A stretch of 64,000 nt of DNA from Microbulbifer sp. A4B17 (GTDB lineage: Bacteria > Pseudomonadota > Gammaproteobacteria > Pseudomonadales > Cellvibrionaceae): assembly GCF_003076275.1 (NCBI RefSeq), contig NZ_CP029064.1:816501-880500 (forward strand), given 5' to 3'. This document shows positions 1 to 7,994 of this stretch, in pieces. Under the pieces are notes generated by a model that ran no database searches, was not told where the DNA came from, and saw only the letters and a program-made list of their open reading frames with translations. The position numbers were made by a program, and so were the translations under genes. How positions within the stretch are numbered: the stretch's first letter is position 1; each line of letters begins with the position of its first letter.

Positions 1-428
1 ATACCGAGCCGAACTGGATGCCAGATGGTAAATCACTGATTTTCACCTCCGATAGGGGAGGGAAGCCACAAATTTACCAATTGACTCTTGCCACTGGTCA
101 AGTCGACCGCTTAACCTTCGATGGCGATTACAATGCGCGGCCCCGTGTTTCTCCAGATGGAAAGACACTGGTTATGGTGCATCGTAATAGGGGTGTGTTT
201 ACTATCGCTACGATGGATATCAACTCGGGCAGAATGCGTGTCCTTACGGAGACCACTCTGGATGAGTCCCCTAGTATCGCACCGAACGGGGCCATGTTGA
301 TGTACGCTACCAAACGTGGGGATAAAGGTATTCTGGCAGCGGTGTCGCTGGATGCCGGGGTGAAGTATAACCTGCCCTCTCAGAGGGGTGATGTCCGTGA
401 ACCGGCCTGGTCGCCGTACTTTGAATAA
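1..428 (+). CDS. tolB: TolB, C-terminal part (5' end outside window)
   Basis: This is the end of the periplasmic Tol-Pal protein TolB, which binds Pal and links the inner-membrane TolQRA complex to the outer membrane during cell constriction. About 141 residues are visible; the frame is open from base 3 and ends with TAA at 426-428. They contain repeated beta-propeller blades of the PD40 type ([17 protein letters not shown], then [15 protein letters not shown]), the usual C-terminal architecture of TolB. The gene order tolB-pal-cpoB directly downstream supports the name. The ATG at base 18 is internal, not a start, because the frame continues upstream with TEPNW. The N-terminal domain that contacts TolA cannot be assessed here. 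Confidence 0.93.
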   Translation, partial: TEPNWMPDGKSLIFTSDRGGKPQIYQLTLATGQVDRLTFDGDYNARPRVSPDGKTLVMVHRNRGVFTIATMDINSGRMRVLTETTLDESPSIAPNGAMLMYATKRGDKGILAAVSLDAGVKYNLPSQRGDVREPAWSPYFE

Positions 429-527
429 GGCGGGGGTGCCCGACGCGCTTCAGCGAAGGGTGTGAATTAGAGCAAGTAGAAATCTTTCAGGATTTTCGAT
501 AACACTATATATAAAGCGGAGTAGCTT

Positions 528-1016
528 ATGTTGAAATCAGTAAAAACAGGTCTTGGGTTAGCCTGTGTATTAGCAGTTATGGCTGGTTGTAGCAGCAATG
601 ACACCAAGACTGGCGGGGAGACCATGGTAGATGAAACCGCAAATAATACCGCGGTTGAAACCACCGAATTTGATACTACCCCTGAGCCCGTAGCACCTCT
701 TGAAAACGTAGTTTACTTCGATTTCGACCAGTCCCTGCTGAAGCCCGAAACCCGTGAACTGCTGATCCGTCACGCTGACCGCATGCGCGGCAACGCCGGT
801 TCCGTTCGCCTGGAAGGCCACGCTGACGAACTGGGTACTCGCGAGTACAACCTGGCTCTGGGTGAGCGTCGTGCCAATGCCGTTCGCGACTTTTTGGTAC
901 TGCAAGGCGTAGACGCAGCTAACCTGGAAGTAATCAGCTACGGTGAAGAGCGTCCGGCTCAAATGGGTTCTAACGAATCTGCCCGTGCGATGAACCGTCG
1001 CGTTGTTATTAACTAA
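528..1016 (+). CDS. pal: Pal, peptidoglycan-associated outer-membrane lipoprotein
   Basis: Pal anchors the outer membrane to peptidoglycan and is the outer-membrane partner of TolB. The 162-residue product starts with a lipoprotein signal peptide whose lipobox (AVMAGC) puts the lipidated cysteine at residue 21; the following Ser-Ser favours outer-membrane sorting. An acidic, Thr-rich linker leads to an OmpA-like domain (about residues 57-162) with the diaminopimelate-binding segment EGHADELGTREYNLALGERR. Its length is close to that of Pal proteins generally. It lies 99 bp after tolB and 12 bp before cpoB, as in the conserved tol-pal operon. The bases become markedly more GC-rich after the signal and linker region. 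Confidence 0.96.
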   Translation: MLKSVKTGLGLACVLAVMAGCSSNDTKTGGETMVDETANNTAVETTEFDTTPEPVAPLENVVYFDFDQSLLKPETRELLIRHADRMRGNAGSVRLEGHADELGTREYNLALGERRANAVRDFLVLQGVDAANLEVISYGEERPAQMGSNESARAMNRRVVIN

Positions 1017-1028
1017 TCGTAAAAATGG

Positions 1029-1874
1029 ATGCCAATGGCTTTAACGATTAGAAAACTAGCGATCGCCGCAGCAGTTATGGCTGCGGCATCGCCGGTATTT
1101 TCCCAGGCCCCGATTGTAGACCTGTCTTCTAAAAGCCAGGACCAGTCGGCCACTATTTATACCGATGAAGCGGATAGCAGTGCTCCGACACAGCTCGCCC
1201 GTGCCGGTATGTCACCACCCCGAGCACAGGGTAATCCTCAGGCCGAAGCCTACTATCAGATGCAGGTTTTGCAGCAGGAAGTGCGGGAGTTGCGTGGCAC
1301 AGTTGAAGAATTGCGCCATGAGATAAAGCGTCTCAAGCAGCAGCGCACTGAAGATTATATGGATCTGGACCGGCGTATTGCGCGCCTGAGTGGTACAGAG
1401 CCAGCGGCTCAACCGCCGTCAACCGCTGAAGGCGGTGCTTCGTCCATGCAAGGGCAGGGGGGCTCAGCAATGCCGCCTAAACCCCAAGGGCCGAAAGACG
1501 GCAAGAGTGAGCGCGACCGCTACCAGGCCAGCTTTGGTTTGGCCCGCAATGGCGATTACGGTGGCGCCAGTGAAGAGTTCAAAAGCCTGTTGCAGGACTT
1601 CCCCAATGGTCAGTACGCTCCGAACGCGAATTACTGGCTGGGTGAGATTGCACTGGTTCAGGGCAACCTGGAAGAGGCGCGAGAGTGGTTCGTAGCCTTA
1701 CTTGACGGTTACCCCAATTCCAGCAAAGTCTGGGATGGCCGCTACAAGCTGGGTACTGTTTACCACCAGCTGGGCGACCAACAAAAAGCCCGCAACCTGC
1801 TGGAGCAGGTGGCAGCCAGTGACGCCAGAGCGTCCAATCTGGCGAAGAAGTATCTGCAGGAGAACTTCCAGTAG
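1029..1874 (+). CDS. cpoB: CpoB (YbgF), Tol-Pal-associated coordinator of cell-wall synthesis
   Basis: This periplasmic protein couples PBP1B-dependent peptidoglycan synthesis to outer-membrane constriction through TolA. The 281-residue product has a signal peptide ending near PVFSQA (about residue 26). A Q/E/L-rich coiled coil follows at about 75-120, corresponding to the YbgF trimerisation domain, then a Pro/Gly/Ser linker. The C-terminal TPR domain occupies about 160-281 (YQASFGLARNGDYGGASEEF and two further repeats). ATG codons at 1029 and 1035 are both possible starts; the difference is two residues. It is the last gene of the tol-pal unit, followed by a strong terminator. Confidence 0.93.
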   Translation: MPMALTIRKLAIAAAVMAAASPVFSQAPIVDLSSKSQDQSATIYTDEADSSAPTQLARAGMSPPRAQGNPQAEAYYQMQVLQQEVRELRGTVEELRHEIKRLKQQRTEDYMDLDRRIARLSGTEPAAQPPSTAEGGASSMQGQGGSAMPPKPQGPKDGKSERDRYQASFGLARNGDYGGASEEFKSLLQDFPNGQYAPNANYWLGEIALVQGNLEEAREWFVALLDGYPNSSKVWDGRYKLGTVYHQLGDQQKARNLLEQVAASDARASNLAKKYLQENFQ

Positions 1875-1934
1875 CCACCAGTCGCTACTGACTGTCATCG
1901 CTGGTTTTTTGAGCAGAAAAAGCCTATGATCCCG

Positions 1935-1967
1935 CGCCCGGGTGGCATGTGCCACTCGGGCGTTTTT
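1935..1967 (+). terminator. Rho-independent terminator of the tol-pal operon
   Basis: A GC-rich hairpin (CGCCCG-G-GTGGCA, loop TG, TGCCAC-T-CGGGCG) is followed directly by TTTTT, 60 bp after the cpoB stop. It separates tol-pal from queE and argues against starting queE at the upstream ATG 1942, which lies inside the hairpin. Confidence 0.85.
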
Positions 1968-1980
1968 GTGTTGGGTGTGT

Positions 1981-2640
1981 ATGACCGATCTTTCCAAAGA
2001 ATCACTCAGAATCAGTGAAATTTTCTACTCCCTGCAAGGAGAGGCGCGAGAAAGTGGCCTTCCTACGGTGTTTGTGCGCCTGACGGGCTGCCCGTTGCGC
2101 TGTACCTATTGCGACTCCGAGTATGCCTTTTATGGCGGCGAGCGCATGACGCTGGAGCAGATTTTGCAGCAGGTACAGAGCCATCCCGCTCGCCATGTGT
2201 GCGTTACCGGTGGTGAGCCCCTGGCCCAGCCCAATTGTTTTCCCCTGATGAAGGCGCTTTGCGATGCGGGCTATGCGGTGTCCCTCGAGACCAGTGGCGC
2301 CATGCCTGTGGATAAAGTGGATGAACGGGTATCGAGAGTGGTCGACCTGAAAACGCCGGCCTCCGGGGAGCAGCACCGCAACCGTATGGAGAATATGCAA
2401 GTACTCACCCGCCAGGACCAGATCAAGTTTGTTATCTGTGATCGCGGGGATTACGACTGGGCTCGATTTACCCTGGATCAGTACCGCATACCTGAGCGGG
2501 TTGGAGAGGTGCTTTTCTCCCCCAGCTACGAGCAGCTGCAGCCGCGCCAGCTAGCTGAATGGATACTGGAAGATGGGTTACCGGTGCGTATGCAGATGCA
2601 AATGCACAAGCTGTTGTGGGGCGACATCCCAGGCGTATAA
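1981..2640 (+). CDS. queE: QueE, 7-carboxy-7-deazaguanine synthase (radical SAM)
   Basis: QueE converts 6-carboxytetrahydropterin to 7-carboxy-7-deazaguanine in the queuosine/preQ0 pathway, using S-adenosylmethionine and a [4Fe-4S] cluster. The cluster ligands are C37, C41 and C44 ([10 protein letters not shown], the CxxxCxxC radical SAM motif), preceded by the substrate-binding start [11 protein letters not shown], with the VTGGEPL motif downstream. The ATG at 1981 is chosen, giving 219 residues: the in-frame ATG at 1942 lies within the tol-pal terminator, and [13 protein letters not shown] matches normal QueE N-termini. queC follows after 35 bp, so the two probably form an operon. Confidence 0.94.
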   Translation: MTDLSKESLRISEIFYSLQGEARESGLPTVFVRLTGCPLRCTYCDSEYAFYGGERMTLEQILQQVQSHPARHVCVTGGEPLAQPNCFPLMKALCDAGYAVSLETSGAMPVDKVDERVSRVVDLKTPASGEQHRNRMENMQVLTRQDQIKFVICDRGDYDWARFTLDQYRIPERVGEVLFSPSYEQLQPRQLAEWILEDGLPVRMQMQMHKLLWGDIPGV

Positions 2641-2675
2641 AGCGCCGCTGCGCCACATCAAGAAAAGAGGAAAAA

Positions 2676-3353
2676 ATGACAGCAAAGAAAGCAGTAATCT
2701 TGCTATCCGGTGGCCTGGACTCAGCCACCGTACTGGCCATGGCTCGCTCTGAGGGCTACGAGTGTTACGCCCTGGGCTTCGATTATGGTCAGCGTCACGA
2801 GGCGGAACTATTGGCTGCGCAAAAGGTGGCGAAGGACTTGGGGGCCGTTGAGCACAAGGTGGTTAAGCTCGACCTGCGCTCAATCGGCGGATCAGCGCTG
2901 ACCGATGACTCTATCGAAGTACCCGAAGAGGAAACCACCGGCATTCCGGTAACCTATGTACCGGCGCGAAACACGGTGTTTCTATCTATTGCCCTGGGTT
3001 GGGCAGAGGTATTGGGCGCTCAGGATATTTTTGTGGGTGTGAATGCCGTGGATTACTCCGGTTATCCAGACTGCCGCCCGGAATATATTGAGGCCTACGA
3101 GAAGATGGCCAACCTGGCTACCAGAGCCGGTGTCGAGGGCAAGAAGTTGTCTATACGTGCGCCACTGATGGATATGAGTAAGGCGGATATTGTCACCGAA
3201 GGGGCCCGTTTAGGGGTGGACTACAGTTTAACAGTGTCCTGCTATCAAGCTCTGCCGGATGGTGCTGCCTGTCGCCGCTGCGATAGTTGTCGACTGAGGG
3301 CTGCGGGCTTCGCCAAGGCCGGCCTGGAGGACCCTACGGTTTACGCTTCCTGA
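2676..3353 (+). CDS. queC: QueC, 7-cyano-7-deazaguanine (preQ0) synthase
   Basis: QueC makes preQ0 from 7-carboxy-7-deazaguanine with ATP and ammonia, the step after QueE. The protein (225 residues) begins with the PP-loop ATP pyrophosphatase motif [13 protein letters not shown]. It also has the conserved [11 protein letters not shown] and [11 protein letters not shown] segments. Near the C-terminus, a zinc-binding cysteine set lies at SCY...[11 protein letters not shown]. The ATG at 2676 is preceded by AAGAGG at good spacing, so the longer in-frame extension back into queE is not used. Queuosine is inserted at position 34 of GUN-anticodon tRNAs. Tandem queE-queC after tol-pal is a common gammaproteobacterial arrangement. 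Confidence 0.96.
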   Translation: MTAKKAVILLSGGLDSATVLAMARSEGYECYALGFDYGQRHEAELLAAQKVAKDLGAVEHKVVKLDLRSIGGSALTDDSIEVPEEETTGIPVTYVPARNTVFLSIALGWAEVLGAQDIFVGVNAVDYSGYPDCRPEYIEAYEKMANLATRAGVEGKKLSIRAPLMDMSKADIVTEGARLGVDYSLTVSCYQALPDGAACRRCDSCRLRAAGFAKAGLEDPTVYAS

Positions 3354-3381
3354 TTGGCCGTTGGCGTCAACTTTTTGAGCA

Positions 3382-3429
3382 AATACCTAACTCCTTAAAT
3401 TTGTTAGATTTTTTTTCGAGTTAGGTATT
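3382..3429. repeat. 12-bp perfect inverted repeat between queC and tRNA-Lys
   Basis: AATACCTAACTC (3382-3393) and GAGTTAGGTATT (3418-3429) are exact reverse complements around a 24-nt AT-rich loop ending in a T8 run. It could be a long-loop terminator after queC or an operator: the right arm touches the proposed -35 of the tRNA promoter. Confidence 0.6.
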
Positions 3430-3455
3430 GTCTTTTCGAAATAGATCCGTAAGAT
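3428..3455 (+). promoter_or_regulatory. Candidate sigma-70 promoter for the tRNA-Lys genes
   Basis: TTGTCT (3428-3433), a 16-bp spacer and TAAGAT (3450-3455) lie about 30 bp before the first tRNA-Lys. Both hexamers are near consensus and well placed, but this is a visual match only. Confidence 0.4.
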
Positions 3456-3485
3456 ACGCAGCTCCTCACAACGAGGCATCGAAAA

Positions 3486-3561
3486 GGGTCGTTAGCTCAG
3501 TCGGTAGAGCAGTTGGCTTTTAACCAATTGGTCGCTGGTTCGAATCCAGCACGACCCACCA
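3486..3561 (+). tRNA. tRNA-Lys (anticodon TTT), copy 1
   Basis: This 76-nt gene has a complete cloverleaf. The acceptor arm GGGTCGT pairs with ACGACCC, followed by the A discriminator and an encoded CCA. The D-arm is AGCTC..GAGC, the anticodon loop CTTTTAA gives anticodon TTT, and the T-arm contains GGTTCGAATCC. It differs from the second copy by one base (C rather than T in the D-loop region, TCAGTCGG against TCAGTTGG). Confidence 0.98.
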
Positions 3562-3594
3562 TTTTCGACAGGGATGCCCAAGGCAGCCCACCTG

Positions 3595-3625
3595 GCTTTT
3601 ACATATTTTGCGCGAATGTAAAAGC
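3595..3625. repeat. Inverted repeat in the spacer between the two tRNA-Lys genes
   Basis: GCTTTTACAT (3595-3604) and ATGTAAAAGC (3616-3625) are perfect reverse complements with an 11-nt loop. It would form a hairpin in a joint tRNA precursor, perhaps a processing or stability element; no T-run follows. Confidence 0.5.
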
Positions 3626-3667
3626 ATCCCAAGTTGGACCATTACCAAGTTCGTCCAACCACCCTGG

Positions 3668-3743
3668 GGGTCGTTAGCTCAGTTGGTAGAGCAGTTGGCT
3701 TTTAACCAATTGGTCGCTGGTTCGAATCCAGCACGACCCACCA
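3668..3743 (+). tRNA. tRNA-Lys (anticodon TTT), copy 2
   Basis: This 76-nt cloverleaf is identical to copy 1 except for one D-loop base, with acceptor GGGTCGT/ACGACCC, anticodon TTT and encoded CCA. It starts 106 nt after the end of copy 1, so both are probably transcribed together. The AT-rich curlin region begins just downstream. Confidence 0.98.
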
Positions 3744-4138
3744 TCTCTCTTATTTTCCCAATATTTATTTTTTTAGATATTACTCAAATACAAAGATCTT
3801 GTGTTTCTGTTTTTCTACAAACCTTTTACCCAGTTCTTGGGCACTTTCTTCCTATAGATGGCTTAGCTTTTGCCGATAATAATTAATGAGCCTTTGACTT
3901 GCGTCTCGGTACAGTGGCCAGGGATCTCCAGCTAACTGATGTTAAAGGTTCTGCCGCTGAGAGTGGCGTTGCGCTTTTTGAAGGTGATATCTCCTCAAGT
4001 TTTCCGTGTCACCAGTTAAGGTGAATGGTACTTGCCTCGATGTTATGGGTTTGATTTCTGAGTAGTGCGGTTCGATCTGTATAGGTAAGGGAGCTGATTT
4101 TAACGAGAAATATTTTCTACCAGATAAGGACTGCCGAG
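3744..4138. other. Gene-free AT-rich gap before the curlin array, with a possible paralogue remnant
   Basis: No credible gene is present in this 395-bp gap. The first part is T-rich and may end tRNA transcription. Around 3866-3885, CTTTTGCCGATAATAATTA almost repeats the signal-peptide cleavage region of the first curlin gene (CTTTTGCGGATAATAATTC, 4197-4215). Read in frame it encodes AFADNN followed at once by TAA. It may be the debris of a fourth copy. The rest holds the leader of the first curlin-like gene. Confidence 0.45.
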
Positions 4139-5146
4139 ATGAAAACCGTAACCCCCATAACTGCCGCAATCTGTTTGGTGGCATTCAGTCATTCCTCTTT
4201 TGCGGATAATAATTCCACCATTGTTGAACAAAATGGGATTGGAAATAGCGCTATGGCAGATCAGTCCGATAGCGCGGTCAATTTTAGTCAGGTGATACAG
4301 TCCCAGACTGGTAACGGTAATCAGGTTGTCGCTGAGCAATACACAGATGTAACGGCGGCGACGGTAATTCAGACCCAGATTGGGGATGGGAATATTGCTA
4401 CTGCGGAACAGTTCAACAATATTGCTTTAGCCAGTCTAACTAATGTTCAACTTGAACAGTTCCAGTCAGGTAATGCCAATACTGTGATGAGTACCCAGCT
4501 GGGCACTGTGACGAATAGTAGTTTGACTGTTAATCAAGTAGGTAACATGAACCTGGTTGATAATAATGTGCAGAGTTTCAGTGTTGATGCGAGCACTATG
4601 ACGATAAATCAGCAGGGAGATATGAACATTGTCGGCCCCAGCTTTGCTCTACAGCAGCAGACGGTCAATTCTACTTTGTTGGCCACACAAATTGGCCAGA
4701 TGAACCAGATGGACGTTAATCAAAACTTAAATACCAGCTCAAGTTCGATGGTTGGTATTCAAGATGGCGTTGGAAATATTGCGGCCTTGGATCAGTTCGG
4801 TGGAGTCAGCTTCCTTACGATGAACTTGTTGCAAATGGGTAATGATAATATGGCGACCCTGGAACAGGAGTTTACTGTTGAAAATTCAAGTATGCTTGTC
4901 GACCAGTTTGGCGATATGAATGTAGCTACGCTGGATCAAGGAAGTGCCTTTTTCACCAGTGCTACAGTGTTGCAGGTCGGCGATTTCAATGATGCGGATA
5001 TCAATCAGTCAAATATCACTACCGGAGTAGCCTCAATATCTCAATCGGGTACCTCCAATGTATATGCCACTTCGCAAGCTGGCACCGCAGAGACGGCAAT
5101 AGCGACACAGTCTGGGGTGAGTAATACCGGCACAATTTTACAGTGA
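4139..5146 (+). CDS. Secreted curlin-repeat protein 1 (CsgA/CsgB-like), intact
   Basis: This 335-residue protein has a Sec signal peptide (MKTVTP...SSFA, cleavage near residue 22). The remainder is about 13 imperfect repeats of roughly 23 residues of the form S-x-h-x-h-x-Q-x-G-x-x-N-x-A-x-x-x-Q, for example TVIQTQIGDGNIATAEQ and NSSMLVDQFGDMNVATLDQ. This is the curlin repeat that stacks as a beta-strand-turn-beta-strand unit in the amyloid fibre of curli. It has more than twice the five repeats of E. coli CsgA and ends in TGTILQ. It is probably an extracellular amyloid or fibre subunit, but no csgE/F/G export genes are in the window. AAGGA lies upstream of the ATG. Two damaged paralogues follow on the same strand. 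Confidence 0.85.
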   Translation: MKTVTPITAAICLVAFSHSSFADNNSTIVEQNGIGNSAMADQSDSAVNFSQVIQSQTGNGNQVVAEQYTDVTAATVIQTQIGDGNIATAEQFNNIALASLTNVQLEQFQSGNANTVMSTQLGTVTNSSLTVNQVGNMNLVDNNVQSFSVDASTMTINQQGDMNIVGPSFALQQQTVNSTLLATQIGQMNQMDVNQNLNTSSSSMVGIQDGVGNIAALDQFGGVSFLTMNLLQMGNDNMATLEQEFTVENSSMLVDQFGDMNVATLDQGSAFFTSATVLQVGDFNDADINQSNITTGVASISQSGTSNVYATSQAGTAETAIATQSGVSNTGTILQ

Positions 5147-5606
5147 CAGTCAGTTCTTTAATTTCTGCGCTGCTAAGCACTTCTTCTGGTGGCGCAGATA
5201 ATTAACTCTAAACTTTATTCCTAATTTTTCCCCACTTCCTTCTTATAGCGGTATTGCTGCTTATCGTTAACTCTTACCCAGTAGTTGGTCGGCCCTTGAT
5301 CAGAGATTTGAGAATAGTTTCTAAATATTCAGTCGTTCAGTATCGCAAGTGACCCAGTGCCAGTACATGTGAATCCCTTTTTGGGGGTTTTTGCATAAAT
5401 ATTTACGCCTGTCTCAATATCACGGTATTCGATTTTGGCGGAATTTAGTGTTCCGTTTAATGAGTGCTGTTGTTCGATATTGGGATGGCGCTGAATTGGA
5501 TTTTTTCAGGTTTTATGCGGACATATGTATTGGTGTTGGTGCTATCTATGAGGCCCTCTAGATTGAGTCCCGAGAAAAGCTTGAATAGTTAATTAAGGAT
5601 TGAATT
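5147..5606. other. 460-bp AT-rich spacer between curlin genes 1 and 2
   Basis: I see no gene or RNA here. A weak hairpin (TCTGCGC...GCGCAGA, about 5166-5200) lies after gene 1. The last bases carry the AAGGATTGAATT leader of gene 2. The spacing is long for an operon, so each curlin gene may have had its own promoter. Confidence 0.5.
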
Positions 5607-6800
5607 ATGAGGAAGTTTAAGCCAGTAGCTCTAGTGATATTGACTGCAGTGAGTGGTGGCGCTATAGCCAGTAATAATACGACAATAGTGGGTCAGTAGG
5701 GTATTGGTAACACAGCTAATGCCAATCAGGTTGATCCTACGGCCATTGGGAACCTGATAGATGTTACCCAGATTGGTAATGCTAATACTTCATCGTCGAC
5801 CCAGGCCAGCGATGCTGTTAGCAATACCATGACCCACTATCAAGAGGGCGATGGCAATATGGCTGAATCCTTTCAGCAGTTTATTACTGAGGCCAGTTCG
5901 CTGGAGATCAATCAGGTCGGAAATAATAACGACACGACAGCTGAGCAACTTGAGTCAATTGGTTCTACTCAGGAGTTAAATCAAACGGGTGAAATGAACT
6001 TTATGACTATCACCCAGACTGATACGGAAGCTTCCAATATTGCAGTAACCCAAACTGGTAATATGAATGATGCGATTCTAATGGGACAGGTTTTTGATAT
6101 ATTGGCGAGCAATATTACTCTGAACCAAATTGGCGACGATAATATGGCTCAAATTGGGCAGCAGAGTATTGTTGAGAACAGCTCTATTTCTGTTGACCAA
6201 GTTGGCAATCAAAATCTCTTTGTCAGTGAGCAAATAATGGGAGTATTTTCCTCTTCCATTAATGTCCTTCAGTCTGGTGATATGAATGAGGTTGATTCCG
6301 ACCAAGAAAATGGGGTTACCGCAAACACTGTTCTAATTGCCCAAATAGGTAATGGGCATTTTGGAGGGGCTCTACAGGACGATGGAGTTACTAATAGTAC
6401 TGTAAATGTGAGTCAGTCGGAAGATGGAAACTTCGGTGGTGGTGTTCAGCAAGCTGTAGTCGATTCTACTGTTGGCAGTGTAAACCAGTCAGGTACCATG
6501 AATATGGGAATTACCCAGCAAGCAGGGGGTACCTCTTTCGCCACCGCCACACTTACTCAGTTGGGCACTACGAATAATGCAATGCTCGGACAGTTTGGTA
6601 TGACATCAGTTACGGGTTTTATATTGCAAAATGGTACAAGTAATATGGCGGAGATAGAACAGGTTGGTAATATGTTAAGCAATGCAACAATTACTCAGTT
6701 AGGTGATCTAAATCAACATATGACTCAACAAATGCTGGATTCTAAAACCACAGTTGCTACACAAAACGGCACTTCAAATATTGGATTTATTTTCCAATAA
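5607..6800 (+). pseudogene. Curlin-repeat protein 2, interrupted by an in-frame TAG
   Basis: The reading frame starts at ATG 5607 after AAGGA and encodes a signal peptide (MRKFKPVALVILTAVSGGAIA) and SNNTTIVGQ. It then meets TAG at 5697-5699 (codon 31) and runs open for 366 more codons to TAA at 6798-6800. Beyond the TAG lie about 16 curlin repeats, such as SNITLNQIGDDNMAQIGQQ, ending in SNIGFIFQ. The paralogue has IVEQNGIGN where this has IVGQ-stop-GIGN, so a single base change (for example CAG or AAG to TAG) explains the lesion. The rest of the frame looks unspoiled, suggesting a recent loss, suppression by readthrough, or a sequencing error. Re-initiation at ATG 5829 would lack a signal peptide. 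Confidence 0.8.
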
Positions 6801-7039
6801 AATTTATTGGGGTTTTGCACCTGTGTTTGGAGAAGTAATACTTATTAAGTAGATGTAAGCCCCCCCTTTTTTTTCTTTTCGCTCAATTTTGTGCCTGGGT
6901 GATGGTTTTTTGAAGACTAAGTTGTTATTTCTATTGATTTCGCACTACTAATTTACGTCTCTAGCACTAATCTTCTAGGGGGATATAGAATCTGTTATAG
7001 AATTTTTTTGTTTCAGAGTTTAAGTAAAAGGATTGAGAT

Positions 7040-7901
7040 TTGTTACAGGGAATTGATTAAGTGAATACTTGGATTTCACTGACTGCAGTCGCTTCGCTTA
7101 CCATTAGTGTCCATGCTGTCGGCAGCAATAATATGACAGACATTGAGCAGGAGGGAGTTGGGCATCTGGCAACAGTGGATCAGTCAAATCCTACCAGTAC
7201 CAGCAATACAGTTTCGATAACCCAAAGCGGGGATTCCCACCAGGTATCCGTTTTACAGGGGGCTCTCACGGATTTGAATACGGGTACGGTAGAGCAAGCT
7301 GGTTTGATGAACCAGGCAATTCTTGAGCAGATTGCAGAAGTATCTGAGAGTATTGCTCTGATTAGTCAATCTGGCGATGGCAATCTGGGTTGGGTGGTAC
7401 AAGATGATTTTGTTGTCGCCGGCAGTGCCATTGTTATTCAGTCGGGCTCTAATAATGAGGCCGTTGCTGCGCAGGTGGACGTGGGGGGGAATACAGGGAA
7501 CGGTCGCTGTTACGCAGTCAGGAACGATGAATTTTGCACAGGCTGTTCATGAAGATTTTGCTCTTGATAGCACTGGATTAATTGACCAGTTTGGGAGTGA
7601 GAATAGTGCTGAGTTATTCCAGGGTGACCTGACTGAATCGAGCGTTATAAGTGTTGTACAAGACGGAACGCTAAATGAGGCATTGGTGGGGCAGAGCTTT
7701 GCAGTTTCCTCCAATATTACCACCTTCCAGAGTGGGGATATGAATTATGCAGAGGTTTCTCAACTGGGGTTGAGTACTGGATCGGCCACCACTACCCAAT
7801 TAGGATCTTCCAATATTCATGTTACTGTTCAAATGAATGATAACCAGGTGGCGGTAGCAACTCAGATAGGGAGTAGTAACCAGGGAGATATAATACAATA
7901 G
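7040..7901 (+). pseudogene. Curlin-repeat protein 3, decayed start, in-frame TAA and G7 frameshift
   Basis: The leader AAGGATTGAGAT-TTG (7028-7042) aligns with AAGGATTGAATT-ATG of gene 2, so the ancestral start was probably at 7040. That frame meets TAA at 7058-7060, and an open frame restarts at GTG 7061 (NTWISLTAVASLTISVHA), whose signal-peptide-like segment lacks the usual basic n-region. About five curlin repeats follow. The frame is then lost at a run of seven G (7483-7489), ending at 7552. Removing one G restores a frame through six more repeats (TVAVTQSGTMNFAQAV...) to TAG at 7899-7901 and the shared C-terminal end SSNQGDIIQ. Three independent lesions make a true pseudogene more likely than a phase-variable gene, though the G7 run alone could vary. 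Confidence 0.75.
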
Positions 7902-7994
7902 TTGACTTTATTTTCTGTATCTTGAAAGTGTCGTCAATATATTCGGTCTTTACTGATAATCGAAAGTGTATTGAGATTGCTGTTGCTTGAAAAT

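Noticed and set aside
570-962. 130-codon frame antisense to pal
   Set aside because: Pal is unambiguous and the antisense product shows no recognisable features.
3608-3886. Frame overlapping the second tRNA-Lys and the following gap
   Set aside because: It runs through a tRNA gene, so it cannot be a normal coding region. Only its last codons are of interest, as a curlin remnant.
5697-5699. Selenocysteine or pyrrolysine recoding at the TAG
   Set aside because: Selenocysteine uses TGA; pyrrolysine systems are not expected here and no insertion element was visible. A point mutation is the simplest explanation.
7483-7489. Programmed ribosomal frameshift at G7 in curlin gene 3
   Set aside because: There is no convincing stimulatory structure, and the gene has two other lesions upstream, so decay or sequencing error is simpler.
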